From an uncultured Eubacteriales bacterium (GTDB lineage: Bacteria; Bacillota; Clostridia; Oscillospirales; Oscillospiraceae): 64,000 bases of DNA. The notes below the pieces were generated by a model. That model was not told the origin of the DNA. It saw only the letters and a program-made list of their open reading frames with translations, and ran no database searches. This document shows positions 25,993 to 34,309 of this stretch, piece by piece (position 1 is the first letter of the stretch; every line of letters begins with the position of its first letter). Location of the stretch: positions 29,321-93,320 of the forward strand of contig UQYT01000003.1 of NCBI GenBank assembly GCA_900545405.1, in the 5' to 3' direction. The position numbers and the translations under genes were made by a program.

Positions 25993-26146
25993 TACCAATA
26001 ATGCCGTAAAACAATATTTTTTATTTAATTTTTTGTAAAATCCGTCATATAAAGTGTGCGATATTGAATCCGGGCGCAAAATGGCTTATAATGTGGGCGT
26101 AAAAAAGGCCGCGGAGTTTCCGGCGCGGCCTCTTTCGGAGGACTTT

Positions 26147-26902
26147 ATGGAGAAATACTTTATTGTAGTACCCTGTTATAACGAGGAGGAGGTCCTGCCC
26201 GAGACGATGAAGCGCCTGGGTGAGAAGCTCTCCTCCCTTGTCGAGCGCGGCATAGCTTCCGGGGCCAGCCGCGTCCTCTTTGTGGACGACGGCTCGGCGG
26301 ACCGCACCTGGGAGATGATAAAGCAGGCGCACGAGGCGTATCCCACCGTGTTCACCGGCCTCTCTCTGGACCGCAACCGCGGCCACCAGACCGCGCTGAC
26401 CGAGGGGCTCATGGCCGCCCGCGCCGAGCGCGCCGTGGCCATCTCGATAGACGCCGACCTGCAGGACGACGTGAACGCCATCGACGCCATGTGCGAAAAG
26501 CGCGAGGAGGGCGCGCACATAGTCTGCGGCGTCCGCGCCAGCCGCCAGACGGACACCTTTATGAAGCGCTTCACCGCGCGGGCGTATTACCGCATCATGC
26601 GCTTTTTCGGCTCCGACCTCATATACGACCACGCGGACTTCCGCCTCATGGGGCCCGAGGCGCTGGACAAGCTTGCCCTCTACCACGGCGACGACCTCTT
26701 TCTGCGCGGGCTCATCACCCGCCTCGGCTACAAGTGCGAGACGGTAAGTTACGACCGCGCCGAGCGCTTTGCCGGTGAGAGCAAGTACACGCTCAAGAAG
26801 ATGCTCAAGCTGGCCCTCAAGGGCGCGGAGAGCGGGCGTATGCAGCCCATGAGCGTCCCGCGCGAGCCCTACGGCCACACGAGGGAGGCGCTCCCCTTTT
26901 GA
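26147..26902 (+). CDS. Family 2 glycosyltransferase (DPM1/GtrB-like)
   Basis: A 251-residue enzyme. The ATG at 26147 follows CGGAGG; a hairpin (GGCCGCGG region, 26107-26130) lies in the leader. The GT-A fold is shown by VVPCYNEEEVLPETM, LFVDDGSADRTWEM and SIDADLQDD (the metal-binding acidic residues). It lacks the C-terminal membrane helices of GtrB/ArnC relatives, so it is a short version. It probably transfers a sugar to a polyprenyl phosphate or glycan; donor and acceptor are unknown. It overlaps the next gene by 4 nt. Confidence 0.88.
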   Translation: MEKYFIVVPCYNEEEVLPETMKRLGEKLSSLVERGIASGASRVLFVDDGSADRTWEMIKQAHEAYPTVFTGLSLDRNRGHQTALTEGLMAARAERAVAISIDADLQDDVNAIDAMCEKREEGAHIVCGVRASRQTDTFMKRFTARAYYRIMRFFGSDLIYDHADFRLMGPEALDKLALYHGDDLFLRGLITRLGYKCETVSYDRAERFAGESKYTLKKMLKLALKGAESGRMQPMSVPREPYGHTREALPF

Positions 26903-27783
26903 GCGGCTGCCATGACTGCCCGAGAAACTGCGGAGCCGTGCGCGAAAACGGCGTGTTCGGCCGCTGCCGCTCGCCCTATCTCCCCCGCGCCGCGAGGGCG
27001 GCGGCGCACTACGGCGAGGAGCCCTGCATAAGCGGCACGCGAGGGAGCGGCACCATCTTCTTCACCGGCTGCGGCCTCGGCTGCGTCTACTGCCAGAACC
27101 GAGAGATAGCCTCCGGCGGCGGTGTGGAGCTCACCGTGCCGAAGCTGCGCGAGGTCATGCTCCGGCTGCGGGACACGGGCGTGCACAACATCAGCCTCGT
27201 CACCGCCTCGCACTTTACCCGGCCCGTGGCCGAGGCGCTCTCCGGCCTCGACCTCGGAATACCCGTGGTCTGGAACAGCTCCGGCTACGAGAGCGTGGAG
27301 TCCCTGCGCATGCTCGAGGGACTGGTGCAGATATACATGCCGGACTTCAAATATTCCCTTGCCGCCCCCGCGGCGAGGTATTCCGACGCGCCGGATTACC
27401 CGGAGGCCGCCGCGGCGGCGATACTCGAGATGTTCCGCCAGGTGGGCGTATATTGCATGGACGAGGACGACATCCTCCGCTCCGGCGTGCTCATACGCCA
27501 CCTCATATTGCCCGGGCAGCTGGAAAACTCGCGCGGGGTCATTGACTGGGTGGCGGAGCACTTCCCCATGGGCGGGGTGCTCTTCTCGCTCATGGCGCAG
27601 TACACGCCCATGCCGGGCATTGCGGAGCGCTTCCCGGAGCTGGGCCGCTGTGTCACCGAGGCCGAGGCCGCGGAGCTCTACGACTATTTGATAGCCGCCG
27701 GCATCGAGGACGGCTACTGGCAGGAGCCTGACTCCTCCGGCGAGGACATGATCCCCGCCTTCGACGGCACGGGTTTGGATTGA
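26899..27783 (+). CDS. Radical SAM protein, PflA-like (COG1313 type)
   Basis: A 294-residue protein. The start is TTG 26899, overlapping the glycosyltransferase stop (TTGA), with GGGAGG upstream. CGLGCVYCQN near residue 57 is the CxxxCxxC motif that binds the [4Fe-4S]-AdoMet cluster. An N-terminal pair of cysteine motifs (CHDCPRNCG, then CRSPYLP) may bind a second cluster. Relatives are annotated as pyruvate-formate-lyase-activating-like, but no glycyl-radical enzyme gene is adjacent, so the substrate is unknown. Confidence 0.88.
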   Translation: MSGCHDCPRNCGAVRENGVFGRCRSPYLPRAARAAAHYGEEPCISGTRGSGTIFFTGCGLGCVYCQNREIASGGGVELTVPKLREVMLRLRDTGVHNISLVTASHFTRPVAEALSGLDLGIPVVWNSSGYESVESLRMLEGLVQIYMPDFKYSLAAPAARYSDAPDYPEAAAAAILEMFRQVGVYCMDEDDILRSGVLIRHLILPGQLENSRGVIDWVAEHFPMGGVLFSLMAQYTPMPGIAERFPELGRCVTEAEAAELYDYLIAAGIEDGYWQEPDSSGEDMIPAFDGTGLD

Positions 27784-27807
27784 CAAAAGCTGAAAACAGG
27801 TTTTAAT
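27780..27807 (+). promoter_or_regulatory. Promoter of the alpha-hydroxy-acid oxidase gene
   Basis: TTGACA (27780-27785), overlapping the stop codon of the radical SAM gene, a 16-bp spacer and TTTAAT (27802-27807), about 40 nt before the ATG at 27850. Confidence 0.55.
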
Positions 27808-27849
27808 GTTCATCAATGGCACAATTACATATATATTGGAGGAAATGTC

Positions 27850-28872
27850 ATGGATTACAAGGACGTACTCGAAAAAGCGCGCGGAAATATTGGCCCCTAC
27901 TGCAAGGCCTGCGCGGTGTGCAACGGCAAGGCCTGCGGTAATTCCATGCCCGGCCCCGGCTCCAAGGGTCCCGGCAACGGCGCCGCCCGCAACTACGACG
28001 CCTGGCAGAAGATCTTCGTGAACATGGACACCATCTGCTCCAACGCGACTCCGGACACGAGCTTCAAGCTCTTCGGCCGGGAGTTCGGTCTGCCCATCTT
28101 CACCGCCCCCATCGGCGCGCTGCCCATGCACTACAGCGACGCCTACGACGACTTTGCCTACAACGACATCCTCATCCCCACGGCTGTGGAGTGCGGCTCC
28201 GCCTCCTTCACCGGCGACGGCGTGGACCCCGAGATCATGAAGCGCTCCGTCGCGGCCATGGTCAAGGTCGGCGGCGTCGGCGTGCCCACCATCAAGCCCT
28301 GGAACAACGAGGCCGTGTTTGAGAAGCTCGACATCCTCAACGAGCAGGGCATCTTCGCCGCCGCCATGGACATCGACGGCGCGGGCCTGCCCTTCCTCAA
28401 GGCCATGAACCCGAACGCGGGCAGCAAGCCCGTGGCCGATCTCAAGGCCGTCATCGACTACGCCAAGATGCCGTTCATCGTCAAGGGCATTATGACCGTC
28501 GCGGGCGCCGAGAAGGCGGTCGAGGCGGGCGCCGCCGGCATCGTCGTCTCCAACCACGGCGGCCGCGTGCTGGGCCAGACCCGCGCCACTGCGGACGTCC
28601 TGCCCGACATCGCCAAGGCTGTCGGCGGCAAGTGCGTCGTGTTCGTGGACGGCGGCATCAGGACCGGCGTGGACGTGTTCAAGGCCCTGGCCCTGGGCGC
28701 GGACGCGGTGCTCGTTGGCCGCCCCTTCGTCCCGGCGGTGTACGGCGGTGAGGCCGAGGGCGCAAAGCTGCTCTTCGCCAAGCTGAAGGCCGAGCTGGTG
28801 GACACCATGACCATGTGCGGCGCGCACACGCTCGACGAGATAACCGAGGAGAAGGTCTACATAGACAAATGA
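27850..28872 (+). CDS. FMN-dependent alpha-hydroxy-acid oxidizing protein
   Basis: A 340-residue TIM-barrel flavoprotein of the lactate/glycolate oxidase family, behind TTGGAGG. VSNHGGRVLGQ has the catalytic His/Arg pair, PFIVKGIMTVAGAEKAVEAG carries the flavin-contacting lysine, and FVDGGIRTGVDVFKALALGA and VGRPFVPAVYGG bind FMN phosphate. Unusual is the N-terminal YCKACAVCNGKACG, four cysteines in 12 residues, which might bind a metal or Fe-S cluster. Expected chemistry is oxidation of lactate or another 2-hydroxy acid; in an anaerobe the electron acceptor is unclear. The stop overlaps the next ATG. Confidence 0.88.
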   Translation: MDYKDVLEKARGNIGPYCKACAVCNGKACGNSMPGPGSKGPGNGAARNYDAWQKIFVNMDTICSNATPDTSFKLFGREFGLPIFTAPIGALPMHYSDAYDDFAYNDILIPTAVECGSASFTGDGVDPEIMKRSVAAMVKVGGVGVPTIKPWNNEAVFEKLDILNEQGIFAAAMDIDGAGLPFLKAMNPNAGSKPVADLKAVIDYAKMPFIVKGIMTVAGAEKAVEAGAAGIVVSNHGGRVLGQTRATADVLPDIAKAVGGKCVVFVDGGIRTGVDVFKALALGADAVLVGRPFVPAVYGGEAEGAKLLFAKLKAELVDTMTMCGAHTLDEITEEKVYIDK

Positions 28873-29798
28873 GTCTGAAAAGGCCGGGACGCGGGCGGCT
28901 CAGGCTTCTCGCGTCCCTTCTTATTGCCGCGCTGCTGCTCCTCCCCTGCTCCGCATACGCGGACGGGGCACAGGAGACGCTCGACGAGACGATAGAGGAG
29001 CTCTTTGAGCGCTACCGCCTGACGGAGAAAAACTTCGCCCTCGGTTTCCGCGCGCTCTCGGACGGGACGGAGTACTGGTACAACGCCGACAAGCTCTTCG
29101 AGACGGCGAGCCTCTACAAACTGCCGCTGAACATGTACTTCTACGAGCTGGAGGCCGCGGGCGAGATAGCCTCTGACGAGCCCATATACGGCGTGCCGCT
29201 CGATTACTGCCACGAACAGAGCCTGGTGTACTCGAACAACGAGCTCTCGCAGCTCATGATAGACTGGATAGGCTCCTACCGGCAGTTCAAGGACATCGCC
29301 TTCGGCTACACGGGGCTGGACGAGAGCGAGCGCAGCTTTGACTACTACGCCAGCGGCGGCTTCACCGCGCGGATGATGGTCGGCATGCTGCAGACGCTCT
29401 GGGACAACCCGGAGACCTTCGGGCAGGAGATAGAATATCTCAAGCAGGCCAACCCGGGCGAGTATCTCAAGAGCGGCGACTGCGGCCTCGAGATCGCGCA
29501 GAAGTACGGCTACGAGCACTACGACGGGGTGCTCAACATCTGCATTGCGGGCATCGTGTACACGGATGAGCCGTTTTTGATAACGGTGCTCACGCGCGGC
29601 GTCGGCTGGGCCGAGGTGCTGATGGGCGAGCTCTGCGACGCCTTTGCCGAGTATGAGCAGACGCGCGAGCACGTGGAGCCCGAGCCGCCGGAGACGGCTG
29701 CCGACTGCCCCGCTGAGCAGCCCGCATCCGTGATAGAGGACGCCCTGCGCTTTGCCCTGCGCCTCACGCCCTTTGCCTTCGTCTCGGAGCTGATATGA
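28869..29798 (+). CDS. Beta-lactamase-like serine hydrolase (secreted)
   Basis: A 309-residue protein; its ATG overlaps the oxidase stop (ATGA). Residues 1-32 are a signal peptide (LLASLLIAALLLLPCSAYA). The fold is class A beta-lactamase-like: TASLYKLP gives the S-x-x-K nucleophile pair, and YSNNELSQLM the SDN-like motif. I do not see a clear KTG box, so true beta-lactamase activity is doubtful; peptidoglycan or ester hydrolysis is as likely. A strong terminator follows, closing the plus-strand run. Confidence 0.82.
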   Translation: MSLKRPGRGRLRLLASLLIAALLLLPCSAYADGAQETLDETIEELFERYRLTEKNFALGFRALSDGTEYWYNADKLFETASLYKLPLNMYFYELEAAGEIASDEPIYGVPLDYCHEQSLVYSNNELSQLMIDWIGSYRQFKDIAFGYTGLDESERSFDYYASGGFTARMMVGMLQTLWDNPETFGQEIEYLKQANPGEYLKSGDCGLEIAQKYGYEHYDGVLNICIAGIVYTDEPFLITVLTRGVGWAEVLMGELCDAFAEYEQTREHVEPEPPETAADCPAEQPASVIEDALRFALRLTPFAFVSELI

Positions 29799-29800
29799 GA

Positions 29801-29835
29801 AAAAGACCGGAAAACTCCGTGTTTTCCGGTCTTTT
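29801..29835 (+). terminator. Terminator after the serine hydrolase gene
   Basis: AAAAGACCGGAAAAC pairs with GTTTTCCGGTCTTTT around TCCGT. The symmetrical A/T flanks also suit minus-strand use after the DUF6506 gene. Confidence 0.85.
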
Positions 29836-29893
29836 ATATTATATGTGTGCGCAAAAGGGCCCCGCCCGGAGGGGCGGGGCCTGGGGGGAAGGA

Positions 29894-30193
29894 TCAGAAC
29901 AGCTCGTCGCCGCTCTTGTTGTCAAGGCCGGGGTGGAGGTCGAAGCGCACGGCGCCCACTCGGGCCTTGCCGTTTACCGCCTGCTCCACCAGATACGTGC
30001 CGCGGATACCGAAGCCGCCGCAGAGCTCGATGGCTCCGCAGCCCGCCTCGGCCATCTCGGCCGCCGCGGCCGCTCCCTCCTCATAGGTCGAGACGCCTAT
30101 CGAAGTCAGGCGCACGCTCGGGGTCTCCACCACGCCGCGGTCGCGCTTGGGGTCCGCGCCGGGGGCTATGAATATGAACGCAGCATTGAGCAT
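29894..30193 (-). CDS. DUF6506 family protein
   Basis: A 99-residue soluble protein (AAFIFIAPGADPKRDRGVVE, GCGAIELCGGFG, AVRFDLHPG) of the uncharacterised DUF6506 type. It is the last gene of the acetoin-dehydrogenase-type operon, 12 nt after E3. Conserved glycines and a DLHPG end suggest a small enzyme or binding protein. Its position suggests a role linked to the 2-oxo-acid dehydrogenase, but no function is known. Confidence 0.75.
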   Translation of the reverse strand: MLNAAFIFIAPGADPKRDRGVVETPSVRLTSIGVSTYEEGAAAAAEMAEAGCGAIELCGGFGIRGTYLVEQAVNGKARVGAVRFDLHPGLDNKSGDELF

Positions 30194-30205
30194 GTCTCCG
30201 CCTCC

Positions 30206-31891
30206 TCACTTTTTGTTCGGGATATGTATCGCCCGCTTGCGCGCGGCGAGCGCGGCCTCGCGCAGGGCCTCGGCCACCGTCGGGTGGCAGTGGATGGTGT
30301 CCGTCAGCTCGTCGAGCGTCGCCTCCAGCCTTATCGCCAGCGCGGCCTCCTCTATCAGCTCCGTGGCGCTCGGGGCCAGGATGTGCACGCCCAGTATCTC
30401 GCCGAATTTCGGCCCGGCCAGGACCTTTATCATGCCGCCCGTGCAGCCGGCGACCAGGCTGCGGCCGTTGGCGCTGGTCGGGAAGCGGCCGACGATGTAC
30501 TCTATGCCCAGCTCCTTGGCGCGCTCCTCGGTGTAGCCGACGCCCGCTATCTCGGGGCCGACATAGGCGCAGGCGGGGCTCATGTCCGCGTCAAAGCCCG
30601 CATCGCCGCCCATGGCGTTCTCCGCCGCGGCCTCGCCCATCGCCATGGCCGCATGGGCCAGCATGAGCCTGCCGGAGCAGTCGCCGACGGCGTAAACGCC
30701 CTTGACGCTGGTCTCGAGGTGCGCGTCCACCTTTATGAAGCCGTCCTCCACGGCTATCCCGGCCTTTTCGAGGCACAGCGGCTCTAGGTTCGGGCTCCTG
30801 CCGACGCAGACGAGGACCTTCTCGGCCTCGAACACGTTGTCGCGGCCATCTATCTCCGCGTGCACCGCCGCGCCCTTTGCCGTGGTGTCCACGCTCGTGA
30901 CCCGCGCGCCGGTGCGCACGTCCACGCCCTCGGAGATGAGCTGCGCCTTTGCGAGCTCGGCCAATTCGCCGTCCATCTGCGGGAGTATGCGCGGCTGAAG
31001 CTCCAGCACCGTGACCTTTGCGCCGAAGCGGCGGTAGACGCTGCCGAGCTCCATGCCGATGACGCCGCCGCCGATGACGACGAGGCTCTCGGGGATGTGG
31101 TCGAGCGTTAGGCAGGCCGTGGAATCTATGCAGGCCGGGCACTCGCGCAGTCCGGGGATGCCGGGCATGATGGGCTTTGAGCCCGCGGCGATGATTATCT
31201 TCTCAGGGTTCAGGGTCTTGTCGCCCACGCGGACAGTCATCGGCCCGGTGAAGCTGGCCTCGCCCTCGAGCACCGTCACCTTGTTCGCGCGCATGAGGGC
31301 CCGGACGCCGCCGGTCAGCTTGTCGGAGACGCTCTGACGGTTTTGCTGCACGCGCGCCCAGTCCACGGCCACGTCGCGGCCTATTATGCCTATGCTCTCG
31401 GACTTCGTAGCGAGCTCGTAGACCTCGGAGCTGTGCAGCAGGGCCTTTGTGGGCATGCAGCCGCGGTTCAGGCAGGTGCCGCCTATCTGGGCGCGCTCTG
31501 CGAGCGTGACCTTCGCGCCGAGCTGCGCCGCCCTTATTGCCGCGACGTAGCCGCCCGGCCCGCCGCCGATGACGAGCACTCCGCCGCCCTCGGCGGGCTT
31601 TTCCTCCGCCTTGTCCGGGGCCACGGCCGGGGCGGAGGTGGTATAGCTCTCGCCCTCCGCGCCTATGACGGCCACGGGGGTCAGGCAGGCCACGGTCTCA
31701 CCCGCGGGGACGAGTATCTTCAGCAGCTTGCCAGAGGTCATGGCCTCCACGTCGTTGGTCAGCTTATCCGTCGAGACGGAGAAGAGCACCTCGCCCTCCT
31801 TGACGGCGTCGCCCTCGGCCTTGAGCCAGTTTTCAATCGTGCCCTCGGTCATTGTGAGGCCGAGTTTGGGCATTACGACTTCCTTTGCCAT
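30206..31891 (-). CDS. lpdA: Dihydrolipoyl dehydrogenase (E3) with N-terminal lipoyl domain
   Basis: A 561-residue protein. Residues 1-78 are a lipoyl domain with the modified lysine in STDKLTN. After an Ala/Pro linker, the flavoprotein starts at GGGVLVIGGGPGGYVAA (FAD). GGTCLNRGCMPTKA carries the redox disulfide (C-x4-C), VVIGGGVIGMELGS is the NAD site, and HCHPTVAEAL near the C-terminus is the catalytic His-Glu pair. It reoxidises the lipoyl arm of the complex, passing electrons to NAD+. Fusion of a lipoyl domain to E3 is a known variant in Firmicutes. It lies 10 nt after the E2 gene. Confidence 0.95.
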   Translation of the reverse strand: MAKEVVMPKLGLTMTEGTIENWLKAEGDAVKEGEVLFSVSTDKLTNDVEAMTSGKLLKILVPAGETVACLTPVAVIGAEGESYTTSAPAVAPDKAEEKPAEGGGVLVIGGGPGGYVAAIRAAQLGAKVTLAERAQIGGTCLNRGCMPTKALLHSSEVYELATKSESIGIIGRDVAVDWARVQQNRQSVSDKLTGGVRALMRANKVTVLEGEASFTGPMTVRVGDKTLNPEKIIIAAGSKPIMPGIPGLRECPACIDSTACLTLDHIPESLVVIGGGVIGMELGSVYRRFGAKVTVLELQPRILPQMDGELAELAKAQLISEGVDVRTGARVTSVDTTAKGAAVHAEIDGRDNVFEAEKVLVCVGRSPNLEPLCLEKAGIAVEDGFIKVDAHLETSVKGVYAVGDCSGRLMLAHAAMAMGEAAAENAMGGDAGFDADMSPACAYVGPEIAGVGYTEERAKELGIEYIVGRFPTSANGRSLVAGCTGGMIKVLAGPKFGEILGVHILAPSATELIEEAALAIRLEATLDELTDTIHCHPTVAEALREAALAARKRAIHIPNKK

Positions 31892-31901
31892 GCCGCACCT
31901 C

Positions 31902-33230
31902 CTATGCCAGCACCAGCGCGGGGCACTCGATGAGCTTCTTCACGCGCTGCAGAAACTGCGCCGCCACGGAGCCGTCCACCACGCGGTGGTCGGCGGTCAG
32001 CGAGAGGTTCAAGATTGGCCGCACGCAGATCTCGCCGTCTATGACCACGGGCTTTTCCACGATGGTGTTCACGCCGAGTATCGCCACCTCGGGCTGGTTT
32101 ATGATCGGCGAGAAGCTCTCTATGCCGTACATGCCGAGGTTCGTGATGGTGAAGGTACCGCCGCTGAGGCGGTCCATGGGCAGGCCGCCCGTCCTCGCGA
32201 GGTTCGCCAGCTCCTTGACCTCGGCGGAGATCTCACGCAGGCCCTTTTTGTCGGCGTCGCGGACGTTCGGCACGACGAGGCCGTTGTCCAGCGCCACGGC
32301 CACGCCCATGTTGACGTAGTTCTTGTAGATTATATTGTCCCCGTCCACGGAGCAGTTGAGCAGCGGGAACTCCCGGAGCGCCACGGCCACGAGCTTGACC
32401 AGGATGTCCGTGTAGCTGACCTTGATGTCCTCGGCCTTGAGCCGCGCGCGGAGCTTGGCAAGCTCGGTCACGTCGCAGCCGAGGTTGAAGGTGACGGTGG
32501 GGCTGGTCATGTGGCTGTTTTGCATGTTGCGGGCGATGGCCTTGCGCATGCCGTTCATGCGCTTGACCTCCTCCCTCGGCCCCTCCTGGGCCGCGGGGGC
32601 GGAGACGGCGGCGAGGATGTCGGCCGCGAGTATGCGCCCGCCCTTGTGCGGCACGTCCTTGAGGTCTATGCCCAGCTCGGCGGCGGCCTTTGCCGCGAGC
32701 GGCGAGGCCTTGGGCCCGGGCTCGGGGGCCGGTTTGGGCGGCTCCGGCGGCGGGGGCGGGGCGGCCTTGAACTTTTTGACGTCCTCCTCGGTTATGCGGC
32801 CTCCCGGGCCGGTACCGGGGACGAGGGCTATATCGAGCCCCAGCTCCTTTGCCAGCTTCTTGGCCGCGGGCGAGGCCACTACCCTTCCGCCCGGGGCCTT
32901 TGCGGGCGCGGCTGGGGCGGCGGGGGCCGCCGCCGGGGCCGGGGCCTCGGCCTTGGGCGCCGCGCCGGGCACGAGCTCGGAGATGTCCTCGTTCGGCTCG
33001 CCTATCACGGCCACCCCGGCCAGGCAGGGCAGGGTGTCGCCCTCCTTGGCGAGTATCTTCAAAAGCGTGCCGGACGCCGTGGCCTCTATCGTATTCGTGA
33101 GCTTGTCGGTCTCGACCTCGAAGAGGGGCTCGCCCTCCTTGACGGCGTCGCCCTCGGCCTTCAGCCAGCGGCTGACCAGGCCCTCGGTCATCGTGAGGCC
33201 CAGCTTCGGCATCACTACCAGTTTTGCCAT
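31902..33230 (-). CDS. acoC: Dihydrolipoamide acyltransferase (E2) of acetoin-type dehydrogenase
   Basis: A 442-residue protein. The lipoyl domain (1-78) has the modified lysine in VETDKLTN. Two peripheral-subunit-binding domains follow: VASPAAKKLAKELGLDIALV (about 113-150) and KASPLAAKAAAELGIDLKDV (about 178-213), each after an Ala/Pro linker. One such domain is usual, so the tandem copy is notable. The catalytic domain starts near residue 220 and ends with DHRVVDGSVAAQFL (HxxxDG active site). It forms the complex core and transfers the acyl group to CoA. It starts directly at the acoX stop (TAAATG). Confidence 0.93.
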   Translation of the reverse strand: MAKLVVMPKLGLTMTEGLVSRWLKAEGDAVKEGEPLFEVETDKLTNTIEATASGTLLKILAKEGDTLPCLAGVAVIGEPNEDISELVPGAAPKAEAPAPAAAPAAPAAPAKAPGGRVVASPAAKKLAKELGLDIALVPGTGPGGRITEEDVKKFKAAPPPPPEPPKPAPEPGPKASPLAAKAAAELGIDLKDVPHKGGRILAADILAAVSAPAAQEGPREEVKRMNGMRKAIARNMQNSHMTSPTVTFNLGCDVTELAKLRARLKAEDIKVSYTDILVKLVAVALREFPLLNCSVDGDNIIYKNYVNMGVAVALDNGLVVPNVRDADKKGLREISAEVKELANLARTGGLPMDRLSGGTFTITNLGMYGIESFSPIINQPEVAILGVNTIVEKPVVIDGEICVRPILNLSLTADHRVVDGSVAAQFLQRVKKLIECPALVLA

Positions 33231-34241
33231 TTAAAATTCCTCCTTATCTGGCCTGAACATTCCCAGCCTCGCCGCTTCGCTGAGCGCGGCGCGGGGCAGG
33301 ACGCGCCAGGGTCCGTTTCTGAGCACGGTGAACGTCACCTCGTCGCCGGGGTCCACGCGCACCTCACGCTCGCCGTCCAGGGCTATCATGTGCCGCGCCT
33401 CGGAGAGGAAGCGGAACTCCTGTCCCAGCTCCAGCCGGTACACGCCCCTGACGCCCACCTCCGTGAGCACGCCGGCGGCGATGGGGGCTATGACCCGCCT
33501 GCCGCCGCGGCCGAGCTCGACCGCGAGGGCGCAGTCGTCGCTGTCCTCGACTATGCCGCAGACGCCCGCGACGGCCGAAAAGCCTATGGTCGCCGGGTGG
33601 CAGCGGGAGGCTACGATGAGCCGCATCCGCTCCGCGTCCCAGATGGCCCGGGCCCCGGCGAAGTAGTCGTCGGAGACGACGGCGTCGATGAGCGCGATGT
33701 CGCGCAGCTCGCCGTTCACGCGGACCTCGATGCGCTTGTCGTGGATGCAGCAGCGCCTCGGCTCCGGCATCAGCGCGGCGGCCGCGGCGGCCATGCCGGC
33801 GACCGTGCCCTCCATGAGCGTGGGGTAGACGTTGTTTGTGCCCGTGGAGACCGAGAGCAGCGGCACCTCGGCGAGGCCCTTGGCCGCGGCCCGGCTGGTG
33901 CCGTCGCCGCCGAGGACCACCACGCAGCCCACGCCCAGCTCCTCGAACATGCGCGCGGCGCGGGTGGTGTCCTCCTGCGCGGCCTCTATCTCGAAGTCCA
34001 GCAGCTCCACGTTTGCGCGGAGCACGCCGTCGCTCTCGAGGCCCTCGCGCACGGCCCAGCCTATCATGAAGGTCTCCGGCATGAACACAACGCTCTCGAC
34101 CCCCAGGCCCTGGGCGGCGAGCACGATGCGCTTGCAGATGTTCACCTTCTCGTTGTTGTCGATCGTAGTCGCATAGGAGACGAGGCGCCGGATATCCTTG
34201 CCCGACGCCGGGTTGGCTATGACGCCTATGGTCCTGTTCAT
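33231..34241 (-). CDS. acoX: AcoX-like NAD-kinase-fold protein
   Basis: A 336-residue protein. The ATG at 34241 follows GGGAGGTG. IGVIANPASGKDIRRL and VVLGGDGTSRAAAKG are NAD/diacylglycerol-kinase-type nucleotide motifs. It matches AcoX, encoded with acetoin dehydrogenase genes in many bacteria; its reaction is not established. A terminator-like hairpin with a T6 tract lies between it and acoB, so AcoX, E2, E3 and DUF6506 may be expressed at a different level from E1. The presence of acoX is the main reason for favouring acetoin as substrate over branched-chain 2-oxo acids. Confidence 0.85.
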   Translation of the reverse strand: MNRTIGVIANPASGKDIRRLVSYATTIDNNEKVNICKRIVLAAQGLGVESVVFMPETFMIGWAVREGLESDGVLRANVELLDFEIEAAQEDTTRAARMFEELGVGCVVVLGGDGTSRAAAKGLAEVPLLSVSTGTNNVYPTLMEGTVAGMAAAAAALMPEPRRCCIHDKRIEVRVNGELRDIALIDAVVSDDYFAGARAIWDAERMRLIVASRCHPATIGFSAVAGVCGIVEDSDDCALAVELGRGGRRVIAPIAAGVLTEVGVRGVYRLELGQEFRFLSEARHMIALDGEREVRVDPGDEVTFTVLRNGPWRVLPRAALSEAARLGMFRPDKEEF

Positions 34242-34253
34242 CCGCAGCACCTC

Positions 34254-34293
34254 CCAAAAAACAGCCCGCAGGTACCCGTGAGCGCCTGCGGGC
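34254..34293 (-). terminator. Intra-operon hairpin with T tract (attenuator candidate)
   Basis: On the minus strand GCCCGCAGG pairs with CCTGCGGGC across a 12-nt loop and is followed by TGTTTTTT, right before the acoX ribosome site. It looks like a partial terminator inside the operon. Confidence 0.6.
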
Positions 34294-34309
34294 CTCCCCT
34301 TGACGTGGT

